From assembly GCA_016789305.1 (NCBI GenBank), contig JAEURJ010000023.1, forward strand, positions 310,001 to 374,000: 64,000 nucleotides of DNA, written 5' to 3'. A program made the translations under genes and the position numbers. The notes under the pieces were generated by a model, which saw only the letters and a program-made list of their open reading frames with translations, was not told where the DNA came from and made no database searches. Shown one piece after another: positions 48,784 to 56,910 of this stretch (position 1 is its first letter; each line of letters starts with the position of its first letter). The stretch is from Anaerolineales bacterium (lineage in GTDB: Bacteria > Chloroflexota > Anaerolineae > Anaerolineales > Villigracilaceae).

Positions 48784-50190
48784 ATGAGTTTTCAATGCTT
48801 TACTAGCTTGTCCCTACTCCTTGTCTTTGCAGTTGGAACATTCCAACCTCCAGTGATTGTGCAAGCGGAAGAGATCGAGCCTGCTCCTGCGAAGCAGGTC
48901 AGCGCGTATGAATTGATCCTCGCGATGAATTCGCTGCGCGTCTCGTACGGATTCGCCCCCCTCATCGAAGACCCCATTGTGGATGCCGTTGCGCAATCCA
49001 CTGCACAGATCATGGCCGCCAATAACATGTCCTGGCATATCGGCGATGTGCGCGGACGCATCGCCGCCGCGGGATATGGCAGCGGCGGCACGGTATGGGC
49101 CACCGAAAACTTCGCCGTGGGAAATATGAGCCTCGATCAGATCATGGCGGTCTGGGCAGACCCCGACCACATGCGCCCGGCGACCACTGCAGAGTATTGT
49201 CACGTGGGCGCGGGCACCGCGCAAACCTCGGATGGTAGAACCTATTACATCCTGCAGGCGGCGTATATCTCCGGGCAGGAATGCGGAAGCGGGTCGAGCG
49301 GGTCACTCACTGCTGGTGGCACCCCGGGGAGCGCATCCAACCCGGGCTTCGGGTTGATCATGCCGGTCAAGATCGCCACGCCCGATGCGGACGGCAAGAT
49401 CTATCACGTGGTCGAGTCCGGTCAATCGTTCTGGTCCATTGCCATCGCCTACCAGATCACGATCAACGACCTCGAGACCTGGAACAATCTCTCGCGCGAT
49501 ACGCCGCTGACGGCCGGCCAACGCCTGTTCATTCCGGGCAGGAACACGGCGGGTTATGCCACACCCACACCCTTCGGCATGATCGTCCCTGCGGCGCCGG
49601 ATGCGAGCGGAAGGATCGTCCACACAGTGGCGGCGTATCAGGCGCTCTCCACCATTTCGGAAGCCTATCATGTGACGGTGGATCAGATCCTCGCGTTGAA
49701 TGGATTGCAGGCCGATTGGCCGCTGCAGATCGGTCAAAAGCTCGTGATCTCATTGGGGAATGTCACACCCAGCGCAACATTAAGCGCACTCCAGAAACTC
49801 ACCCCCGCAGCGGATGGGAATTACTATCACACGGTCCAAAGCGGCGAAACGCTTTCAGGCATCGCCGGCGTATACGACGTTTCATTGACTGAGCTGATGA
49901 CATGGAACGGATTGACCACTGACTCTGTGATCCTCGAAGGACAGAAATTACTTCTGCGCATCACCCCCCCGCCGACAGCTACTCTGCCGCCCACTCAGAC
50001 TCTCGCCCCGACAACCATCCCGCCTTCTCCAACTCCGTCGATGATTCCTTCGCCAACAGAAACACCGCTCCCCGTCCAGGCAGAATCAACGAGCGGACCC
50101 GGTCTCGGCATTTTAATTGGCGTAATCCTGCTCCTGACCGCCGGCTTTCTCTGGTGGCGTTTTGGGCGTAAAGGCACAAGCGCGGATTGA
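48784..50190 (+). CDS. Secreted CAP-domain protein with three LysM repeats
   Basis: This 468-residue surface protein has a signal peptide (about 1-28), a CAP/SCP-type domain (about 40-162: NSLRVSYGFAPL, WATENFAVG, HVGAGTAQ, TYYILQAAY) and three LysM modules (about 205-252, 275-322, 345-392, each opening YHVVESGQ, VHTVAAYQ, YHTVQSGE) for peptidoglycan binding. A Pro/Thr-rich linker and a C-terminal membrane helix (LGILIGVILLLTAGFLWW) with a basic tail complete it. A TATAAT (48772-48777) ends 6 bases before the ATG and no ribosome site is seen, so the message may be leaderless. GC content returns to that of the core genome here. Confidence 0.85.
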   Translation: MSFQCFTSLSLLLVFAVGTFQPPVIVQAEEIEPAPAKQVSAYELILAMNSLRVSYGFAPLIEDPIVDAVAQSTAQIMAANNMSWHIGDVRGRIAAAGYGSGGTVWATENFAVGNMSLDQIMAVWADPDHMRPATTAEYCHVGAGTAQTSDGRTYYILQAAYISGQECGSGSSGSLTAGGTPGSASNPGFGLIMPVKIATPDADGKIYHVVESGQSFWSIAIAYQITINDLETWNNLSRDTPLTAGQRLFIPGRNTAGYATPTPFGMIVPAAPDASGRIVHTVAAYQALSTISEAYHVTVDQILALNGLQADWPLQIGQKLVISLGNVTPSATLSALQKLTPAADGNYYHTVQSGETLSGIAGVYDVSLTELMTWNGLTTDSVILEGQKLLLRITPPPTATLPPTQTLAPTTIPPSPTPSMIPSPTETPLPVQAESTSGPGLGILIGVILLLTAGFLWWRFGRKGTSAD

Positions 50191-50210
50191 TCGGCAGTAA
50201 GTAAAAAGCC

Positions 50211-50284
50211 TGTTTGGACGCTGAAAAACGCTGATCTTCGCTGATTAAAAACATCTGCGTTCTCTGCGTGAATCAGCGTCCCGA
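50211..50284. repeat. Intergenic repeat of the CGCTGAT/AATCAGCG type
   Basis: AACGCTGATCTTCGCTGATT and, 40 bases on, CTCTGCGTGAATCAGCGT form an imperfect inverted repeat of a kind often found dispersed in Chloroflexota and other environmental genomes. It has no coding capacity. Confidence 0.45.
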
Positions 50285-50330
50285 TTTAATTACCGATAAA
50301 GTCAAATGGATTTATCCCACCAATTACTAT

Positions 50331-51014
50331 TTACCAGATGCCCGGCACGAGTCGATTCTTTACACGCGCTGCATACTCTGCGTACCCTGCAAGCTCGGCA
50401 TGTAACGTTCGATCTTCAAGCGCGGTGCGAAGGATAAGCAGGATCACGCTCACGATGCTGGGGATGGCAGCCGGCCATGACGCCAGTAAAATAGGCGCAG
50501 CCAATTCAAACAGGATGGCGCCCACATAGCCCGGATGCCGCACGTATCGATACGGTCCGCTGGTGACCACGGTATGTCCGCGCTCGGTTTGGATGCGAAC
50601 CACCTGCGAGAAAAATGCATTCGCTGCGGTGGCCCACACGAACAAGGCATACGCAAGAAAACAAAGTATGAAGGCAGCGAGCTGGGCGGCAAAAGGAAAA
50701 TCGCCCGTCCATGCATAGCGTTGGTCCAGGCCGGCGAGGATGTAGCGTGCCAATTGGGCAAGTCCAAGGATGCTCATGATCGCCATGTCCCAGGGCTTGG
50801 CTCCTTTGCGGGGACCGAGGCGCTCCGCCAACAGGTCCGGGTTGAAGCGCAGGATAACGAGGGCCGTCGCGATGATCCATACCGCCATCACAGCCAGGAT
50901 CGCCCACGCCGGCAGCCAATCCACACGCCCTGCTGACCAGAATAACGCAACGCCCATCATCACGAGTCCCATCGTCTCACGAACGGCATAACGTGCGATC
51001 AGTTTTTTATTCAT
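50331..51014 (-). CDS. Isoprenylcysteine carboxyl methyltransferase (ICMT)/PEMT-like membrane methyltransferase
   Basis: This 227-residue membrane protein has five helices and the conserved C-terminal block VVTSGPYRYVRHPGYVG (about 148-164), the SAM-binding signature of ICMT/PEMT-type methyltransferases, followed by the late AEYAARV...RLVPGIW region. Bacterial relatives methylate lipids or small molecules; real prenyl-cysteine substrates are unlikely. It is monocistronic and convergent to the CAP gene. Confidence 0.88.
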   Translation of the reverse strand: MNKKLIARYAVRETMGLVMMGVALFWSAGRVDWLPAWAILAVMAVWIIATALVILRFNPDLLAERLGPRKGAKPWDMAIMSILGLAQLARYILAGLDQRYAWTGDFPFAAQLAAFILCFLAYALFVWATAANAFFSQVVRIQTERGHTVVTSGPYRYVRHPGYVGAILFELAAPILLASWPAAIPSIVSVILLILRTALEDRTLHAELAGYAEYAARVKNRLVPGIW

Positions 51015-51111
51015 GGCAGGTTCCCTCCATGAAAATGATATGCCAATCGACTCCCTGTTTCATCTGTCATTTGTCATTGGTGCGGCCTCTCGGAGAGATC
51101 AGCCTGTATAA

Positions 51112-51153
51112 AAACATAAAGGTTCCGAGGAGCACCTCGGAACCTTTATGTTT
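51112..51153. terminator. Terminator of the Thr-Pro repeat protein gene
   Basis: A perfect 19-bp inverted repeat (51112-51130 and 51135-51153, 4-base loop) lies 24 bases beyond the minus-strand stop, with A/T-rich ends on both sides. Confidence 0.85.
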
Positions 51154-51176
51154 AATATCCTGAACGTTATGTTTTG

Positions 51177-53024
51177 CTAACAGTCGGAGCAGTTGAACGT
51201 CGGAGTGGGAGTACGCGTGCGGGTGGGTGTATATGTTGGCGTAACGGAAGGCGTAAGGGTATGGGTAGGCGTGGCTGTGCCGGTAAAGGTGGGAGTGGCC
51301 GTGTTTGTCGGGATATCAGACAAGGCCACCGTAAACGGTCCATCCGAAAGATCCCATCCCAGCACCATCGTGTGATTCACGTCGTACCCGGCCACATAGA
51401 TCAAAAACTCCTTATTGGTTGGGTCATCGACGAATACGGTCCAATCATAGGAACCGGTATTGGGTACTTCACTCACTGCCCATTCATAGGTCCAGTCTGA
51501 CGGACACCCCATGCATGTATATCGATATTGGATCACAATATCCAAATGATCAATATCCGGGGAGGACTGCCAGGTGATCGGATATACGTAACCATAGGAT
51601 AACTCTTCACCACCATTTGGCGAAACCACAGTGATCCAGGATGGGTCTGCAGAGGGCGTAAATGTGGGTGTGGATGAAGGAGTGAACGATGGAGTCCGTG
51701 TGTTGGTGGGTGTAAAAGTACGCGTAGCAGTAGGGCTGAGAGTACGTGTGGGAGTGCTGGTGTAGGTGCTGGAAGGCGTGAACGTAATAATCGTACCCGT
51801 GGCAGAGGGAGTGTACGTACGACTTGGCGTGAAAGTGGGAGTGATGCTCCGGGTGGGCGTCCTGGTATAGGTACTAGAGGGCGTGAAGGTAATCGTCGCC
51901 GTAACCGAAGGCGTGAAGGTACGTGTCACTGTGAAAGTGGGAGTGAACGTACGCGTAAAGGTTGCCGATGGCGTGCGAGTGGCGGTACGCGTGGCTGTGT
52001 TGGACGGTGTAAATGTGGGCGTTACAGTGGCAGTATCCGTGGGGGTACTGGTCGGGGTTTCCGTCTCAGTAGGCTCAAACATGGGCGTAATCGTCAGAGT
52101 GTAAGTATCTGTAAATGTCGGGGTTACAGTTTCCGTATCAGTTGGTGTGCTGGTCGGGGTCCATGTTTCTGTATCCGTCGGTGTGCTGGTTGCAGTATGG
52201 GTAAACGTCAACGTTGGAGTTGCAGTCTCTGTATCGGTAGGCGTACTGGTTGGAACCTCGGTATCGGTGGGGGTACTCGTTGCAGTGTAAGTGGATGTAT
52301 ATGTAGGAGACGCGGTTTCCGTATTTGTAGGAGTATTGGTCGGAAGCTCGGTTTCGGTGGGAGTGAAAGTGGGAATCTCCGTCTCAGTAGGCGTACTCGT
52401 CGCAGTGTAAGTGGATGTATACGTAGGAGTTGAAGTCTCCGTCTCAGTGGGCGTACTGGTTGGAACATCCGTATCCGTGGGCGTGAACGTCGGTGTATAC
52501 GTCGGCGTTTCGGTATCCGTTGGTGTGAAGGTTGCCGTATATGTGGATGTCTTCGTTGGAGTTGGAGTACGTGAGGGCGTCCATGTTCTCGTTGGCGTGC
52601 GCGTGGGTGTTGGCGGACGCGGTATGGTGAAAGCTGCATCGGATACATCGCTCACCGAGCCATAACCAGTCTGATATCCGATAATATAGATGGTGAACTG
52701 CGTGTTGCTGGTATTTCCCACATTGACAGTCCAATCGTGATAGCCGATGTTTGGCACGTTGTAGGCGATCCAGCTCAGGCAGCTCACGCAGGCCTTATAT
52801 CCAATTGTAACCTTGTCAATGTTGGGTGAGGATTGCCAGCTGATGCGATACACCTCGCCGAGATTGAGCGTCTCGCCGCCGTTGGGCGTGACGATCGTGA
52901 TCCAACGCGTGGGGGTCGGTGTGGCTGTCACTGCCTGCGGACGCGCATGAACTTGTGTCAGCGGCCAAAAAGCGGACAGGATGAGGGTTACGATCAGGTT
53001 GAAGGGTAGAATTTTTCGAAGCAT
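51177..53024 (-). CDS. Surface protein with two Kre9/KNH-like domains and a long Thr-Pro repeat stalk
   Basis: This exported protein of about 615 residues has a signal peptide (about 1-28). Two beta domains of the Ser-Thr-rich Kre9/KNH type sit at each end: about 42-150, opening WITIVTPNGGETLNLG, and about 465-575, opening WITVVSPNGGEELSYG. Each has a Trp-x-Ser-Ser stretch and a Cys pair. Between them is a stalk of about 300 residues of repeated T-P-T-x-T/S-x-T units, and a short Thr-Pro tail ends in CSDC. The stalk would be an extended, possibly glycosylated spacer. The terminal Cys pair could anchor the chain or pair with itself. AGGAGG is 5 bases before ATG 53024. Confidence 0.85.
   Translation of the reverse strand: MLRKILPFNLIVTLILSAFWPLTQVHARPQAVTATPTPTRWITIVTPNGGETLNLGEVYRISWQSSPNIDKVTIGYKACVSCLSWIAYNVPNIGYHDWTVNVGNTSNTQFTIYIIGYQTGYGSVSDVSDAAFTIPRPPTPTRTPTRTWTPSRTPTPTKTSTYTATFTPTDTETPTYTPTFTPTDTDVPTSTPTETETSTPTYTSTYTATSTPTETEIPTFTPTETELPTNTPTNTETASPTYTSTYTATSTPTDTEVPTSTPTDTETATPTLTFTHTATSTPTDTETWTPTSTPTDTETVTPTFTDTYTLTITPMFEPTETETPTSTPTDTATVTPTFTPSNTATRTATRTPSATFTRTFTPTFTVTRTFTPSVTATITFTPSSTYTRTPTRSITPTFTPSRTYTPSATGTIITFTPSSTYTSTPTRTLSPTATRTFTPTNTRTPSFTPSSTPTFTPSADPSWITVVSPNGGEELSYGYVYPITWQSSPDIDHLDIVIQYRYTCMGCPSDWTYEWAVSEVPNTGSYDWTVFVDDPTNKEFLIYVAGYDVNHTMVLGWDLSDGPFTVALSDIPTNTATPTFTGTATPTHTLTPSVTPTYTPTRTRTPTPTFNCSDC
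51660..52615 (-). repeat. In-gene low-complexity repeat encoding the Thr-Pro stalk
   Basis: The DNA is a degenerate array of short units such as GTATCGGT, GTACTGGT and GGCGTA (plus strand) coding Thr-Pro-Thr-Asp-Thr-Glu type blocks. Units of 30-45 bases recur with changes, as expected for slippage-prone sequence. Confidence 0.8.
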
Positions 53025-53199
53025 GATTCCTCCTGGTTGCCAAGTCTTTGCCGAATGCAAAAACCACTTTTTTTATTATACAACTTAACAATCGAACCAT
53101 GATACCCAAACGGGTAATTTCATCGAAATTCAAAACATATTTGGACGCATCAACGCATAATTCCCTTCGCGGCGAATCATCGGGTAAAATCACCTCACT

Positions 53200-54870
53200 A
53201 TGGCAAACGAATCACTCGTAATCTATTCAATGAACAAGGTCGGGAAGGTGGTCCCGCCCAACAAACAAATATTGCGCGATATCTCCATCGGCTTCTACTA
53301 CGGCGCCAAGATCGGTGTGCTCGGTCTCAACGGCGCGGGCAAGTCCACGCTGCTGCGCATCATGGCCGGCATCGACAAGGACTACATCGGCGAGATCTCG
53401 CAATCCAAAGGCTACACCTTCGGTCTGCTCGAGCAGGAACCCAAACTCGACGACAGCAAGACCGTCATCGAAGTCGTCAAGGAAGCGGTTGCGCCCATCG
53501 TCGAAATGCTCGCGCGCTTCGATGAGGTCAATGCAAAGTTCGCCGAGCCGGATGCGGATTTCGATGCGCTCGTCGCCGAGCAGGCCAAACTGCAGGAACA
53601 ACTCGACAAACACGATGCCTGGAATTTGGATAGCCACCTCGAAGTCGCGATGGACGCGCTGCGCTGCCCGCCTTCGGATACGCCGGTCAAGACTCTCTCC
53701 GGCGGTGAACGCCGCCGCGTCGCACTGACCCGCCTGCTGCTCAGCGAACCGGACATCCTGCTGCTCGACGAACCCACCAACCATTTGGATGCCGAGTCCG
53801 TTGCATGGCTCGAACATCACCTGCGCGAATACAAGGGCACCGTCATTGCCGTTACGCATGACCGCTACTTCCTCGATAACGTCGCCGGCTGGATCCTCGA
53901 ACTCGACCGCGGCTACGGCATCCCCTACAAGGGCAATTACTCCTCCTGGCTCGAACAAAAAGAAACGAGACTCAAGCAGGAAGAGAAAGCGGAAAGCCAG
54001 AGACAAAAAACACTGGCACGTGAGCTCGAATGGATCCGCATGTCGCCCAAGGCGCGTCAATCCAAGGGCAAGGCACGTGTCACTTCGTATGAAGCATTGC
54101 TCAGTCAGGAAGCCGAGAAGCGCCGCGAAGATCTGGAGATTTACATCCCGCCCGGCCCGCGCCTCGGCGATCTGGTCTTTGAATTCGACAAGGTCTCCAA
54201 ATCGTATGATGACCGCCTCATCCTCGACGGGTTCTCTGCCTCCGTTCCTCCGGGCAGCATCGTCGGGATCATCGGTCCGAACGGCGCAGGTAAAACCACG
54301 CTGTTGAAGATGATCACCGGCAGGGAAAAGCCGGATAACGGCACGATCAAGATCGGCGAGACCGTGAAGATCGCCTACGCCGATCAGAGCCGCACGCTCG
54401 ACCCGGAGAAAACCGTGTACGAAGAAATCTCCGGCGGTGCAGACTTTTTGGAACTTGGCAAACGCAAAGTCAACGCCCGCGGATATTGCTCCTCGTTCAA
54501 CTTCGCCGGTTCCGACCAGCAAAAGAAAGTCGGCGTACTCTCCGGCGGCGAACGCAACCGCGTACACCTCGCCAAGACACTCACCGAACCCACCAATGTT
54601 TTGCTGCTCGATGAGCCCACCAATGACCTCGATGTCAACACGCTCCGCGCGCTCGAAGAGGCCATCGAGGAATTTGCAGGCGTGGTCCTCGTCGTCAGCC
54701 ATGACCGCTGGTTCCTCGACCGCATCTGCACCCACATCATCGCCTTCGAAGGCGACTCGGTCGCCAAAATGTATCTCGGCAACTGGTCAGACTACGAAGC
54801 CATGATGATGGAAAAATTCGGCAAAGACCTGACGCCGCACCGCGTAAAGTACAGAACCTTGAAGAGATAA
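53200..54870 (+). CDS. ettA: Energy-dependent translational throttle protein EttA (ABC-F)
   Basis: This 556-residue ABC-F ATPase binds the ribosomal E site and controls the first elongation step according to ADP/ATP. It has two ABC domains, with Walker A GLNGAGKS (about 43-50) and GPNGAGKT (about 363-370), signatures LSGGERRRVAL and LSGGERNRVHL, and Walker B LLLDEPTNHLD and LLLDEPTNDLD. The EttA-type arm insert lies in domain 1 and the linker between the domains is charged. The opening VIYSMNKVGKVVPPNKQIL is that of EttA, not of other ABC-F groups. Length equals the usual 555. A perfect terminator follows. Confidence 0.96.
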   Translation: MANESLVIYSMNKVGKVVPPNKQILRDISIGFYYGAKIGVLGLNGAGKSTLLRIMAGIDKDYIGEISQSKGYTFGLLEQEPKLDDSKTVIEVVKEAVAPIVEMLARFDEVNAKFAEPDADFDALVAEQAKLQEQLDKHDAWNLDSHLEVAMDALRCPPSDTPVKTLSGGERRRVALTRLLLSEPDILLLDEPTNHLDAESVAWLEHHLREYKGTVIAVTHDRYFLDNVAGWILELDRGYGIPYKGNYSSWLEQKETRLKQEEKAESQRQKTLARELEWIRMSPKARQSKGKARVTSYEALLSQEAEKRREDLEIYIPPGPRLGDLVFEFDKVSKSYDDRLILDGFSASVPPGSIVGIIGPNGAGKTTLLKMITGREKPDNGTIKIGETVKIAYADQSRTLDPEKTVYEEISGGADFLELGKRKVNARGYCSSFNFAGSDQQKKVGVLSGGERNRVHLAKTLTEPTNVLLLDEPTNDLDVNTLRALEEAIEEFAGVVLVVSHDRWFLDRICTHIIAFEGDSVAKMYLGNWSDYEAMMMEKFGKDLTPHRVKYRTLKR

Positions 54871-54878
54871 TGTTTCCT

Positions 54879-54912
54879 GCAGGGACACGATATATCGTGT
54901 CCCTGCTTTTTT
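54879..54912 (+). terminator. Terminator of ettA
   Basis: A perfect 14-bp palindromic stem (54879-54906) with almost no loop is followed by TTTTTT. Confidence 0.9.
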
Positions 54913-54993
54913 ATATCCCACCAATGCTCATATAAATGCAACCTGCAAGTTCGGTATAAACAGGCGATATATAAAATAAAAAAAGGAAAAATC

Positions 54994-56646
54994 ATGTTCA
55001 GCAGATTCACTCGCGCACTCGTAATCACCTGTTTCATCTTGAATCTTATCGCCTGCACAAACCCTGCATCGCCCACAACTGAACCGTCACCCCTGGGAGA
55101 GGCACCTGCCATATCTCCATCCCCAAACATATCCGCTCCCATCGAAAATACAACTGAACCCACCCTCCCGCCTGCAGCAGAGTCGCCATCTGCCCACTGG
55201 TATTGGGCGGCCAATGCCGAAAACCTGGTCTTCGCGGTCGATCAGGATGGCGAAGTGCGTGAGATCGGAAATCTACCTGTCTACCAAAAGGAATTTGATG
55301 CTTTTCCAGTGGATGCCGAACGGGCGGTCCTATTCACCGATGAAGGTGCCCAACTCCACGCCCATATGCTCACCCTGGATGGGATCCAGCCGATCGAACT
55401 GCCCTACCTGCCGGTGACAGACGACTTTGCCCGTTTCAGTTGGAGTGTGCCTGCGGTATACGGCAAGTATCTTGTCCTTGCCTACACCACCATACCGGGC
55501 AGCGCTGGTGACGCCGGCACCCAGGCAGACAGCGGACCTCTTGTGTTGATCGACCTGGAAACTCTCACGGGAGAGATCGTTGACGAACATGTCAACAAAG
55601 ATGCCTATACAGACGCATTCCGTGAGATCCGCTCCTGGGCGCACCTTTCGGAGGATGGGCGTTATTTGCGCTATCTTAATGGTGACAAAAACAGCATGTC
55701 CCTGCGTGAACTGGATCTGTCAACAGGAACGGCGCACACGATATATACCGGGGTCAGGCCCCAAAAAACCTCCTCCATCTTGGGGTCACTACCAGGTGAC
55801 CTGTGGATTTTCCGGAATGATCAAACCCTTGTCAACATCCATGGGGATCAAACTCAGGTACCTGTTGAGACCGCGGCTTATCAACCCCTGCGAGATGGCA
55901 AAGCAATGACATATTCCTACGAATGTGAAGATCGCTGTGAGATCAAAGTCATTTCACCGTTCAACGATATGGAAGAACTTAAGTTCACGATCCCATGGTC
56001 AACTGCCGTAACGTTACACAACCCCTTGATGAACATCCTCACCGAGGATCAAAGTCTGGTTTTTACAGCCGAGCCACTCAACCGTTTTGTGAATGCACCG
56101 TCGATTGTGAATGATTATCCTTCCTTTCCGCAATCCGACTCGCCGGTCTTTCGTCTCACACTCGACGGCAAGGCACGTTTGATCGGTTTCTACGCAGGTG
56201 AAACATCGTCAGACACCGTACCCGCCTCCACCGACGGACGCTACCTGTTCCTCAAGTCCGTGGACGAATCGTCATACTTCGTCTACGACACCCGGGAGGA
56301 TCGCTCCATCGCCGACATCCCCATCGATCCAACTATGGAAAGCTACTTCGGCGGCGCCACTCATTTCCGGGAGAACGGTTTCATCATCAAAATCACCGCA
56401 TCAACACCCGATGGCACCTACCGCGATTCCTACCTGACGTATTCCCTCCAAACAGAGGAAACGTTCCATTGGGAATCGGACACTGAAGTTTTCGATTACT
56501 TTCAGGATATCCTCCCGGACGGCACCATCATCGGCGAACTGGCGGACATGGATACGTCCGCCAACCGGCTGATACGATATGACCCCCGAACGCATAAATC
56601 AAAGACTCTTCTGGAAAACGCCTGGGGCTTGATCACACCCCGCTAG
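54994..56646 (+). CDS. Large lipoprotein with beta-propeller-like repeats
   Basis: This 550-residue lipoprotein (lipobox LIAC) has a Pro/Thr/Ser linker to about residue 65, then a series of WD/TolB-like strand repeats with alternating hydrophobic strands and Asp-Gly turns (VDQDGEVREIG, LSEDGRYLRYLNGD, STDGRYLFLKS, YDTREDRSIADI). The last 150 residues repeat the 'DGR-YLFL' and 'Y-D-T/P-R' patterns twice. No enzyme motif. It resembles extracytoplasmic propeller proteins. AAAAGGAAAAATC precedes the ATG. The next gene on the strand starts 264 bases later. Confidence 0.72.
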   Translation: MFSRFTRALVITCFILNLIACTNPASPTTEPSPLGEAPAISPSPNISAPIENTTEPTLPPAAESPSAHWYWAANAENLVFAVDQDGEVREIGNLPVYQKEFDAFPVDAERAVLFTDEGAQLHAHMLTLDGIQPIELPYLPVTDDFARFSWSVPAVYGKYLVLAYTTIPGSAGDAGTQADSGPLVLIDLETLTGEIVDEHVNKDAYTDAFREIRSWAHLSEDGRYLRYLNGDKNSMSLRELDLSTGTAHTIYTGVRPQKTSSILGSLPGDLWIFRNDQTLVNIHGDQTQVPVETAAYQPLRDGKAMTYSYECEDRCEIKVISPFNDMEELKFTIPWSTAVTLHNPLMNILTEDQSLVFTAEPLNRFVNAPSIVNDYPSFPQSDSPVFRLTLDGKARLIGFYAGETSSDTVPASTDGRYLFLKSVDESSYFVYDTREDRSIADIPIDPTMESYFGGATHFRENGFIIKITASTPDGTYRDSYLTYSLQTEETFHWESDTEVFDYFQDILPDGTIIGELADMDTSANRLIRYDPRTHKSKTLLENAWGLITPR

Positions 56647-56910
56647 CAGCCGGGAAACAGGCATCGTCCTCGAAGATCAACACAGGCGGAATTGAAAAAC
56701 TGAATGCCGCCAGACAGTACCCTGCTTCAAGCGGATCAAAACAACGCAGTTCCAAATACAATCCATGTATAATAAAAATATTGATTTCGATCATGATTGT
56801 CCTGTCAAAGATGGAAAGGCGGCGGAGCCCGGTTCGAAGGGACATCTGTCTTTTGCTTTTTGGCCCCGGGTTTTGATCATTCAAAAGGAATTGCTCCAGG
56901 AGAAAGCCAT

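Noticed and set aside
51660..52615. Possible CRISPR array
   Set aside because: The short repeats are in-frame Thr-Pro codons inside one gene, with no constant repeat-spacer spacing.
53227..54735. A 502-codon open frame on the minus strand
   Set aside because: It lies wholly opposite ettA, whose motifs are all intact. Its composition (Phe/Ala/Val runs) is what the reverse of a GC-rich coding strand gives. Several similar antisense frames (for example opposite recN and the binding protein) were dropped for the same reason.
56797..56910. Upstream extension of the histidine kinase, or a c-di-GMP riboswitch in its leader
   Set aside because: The extension lacks a ribosome site and is not hydrophobic; the GC-rich leader does not match the conserved core of known c-di-GMP riboswitches.
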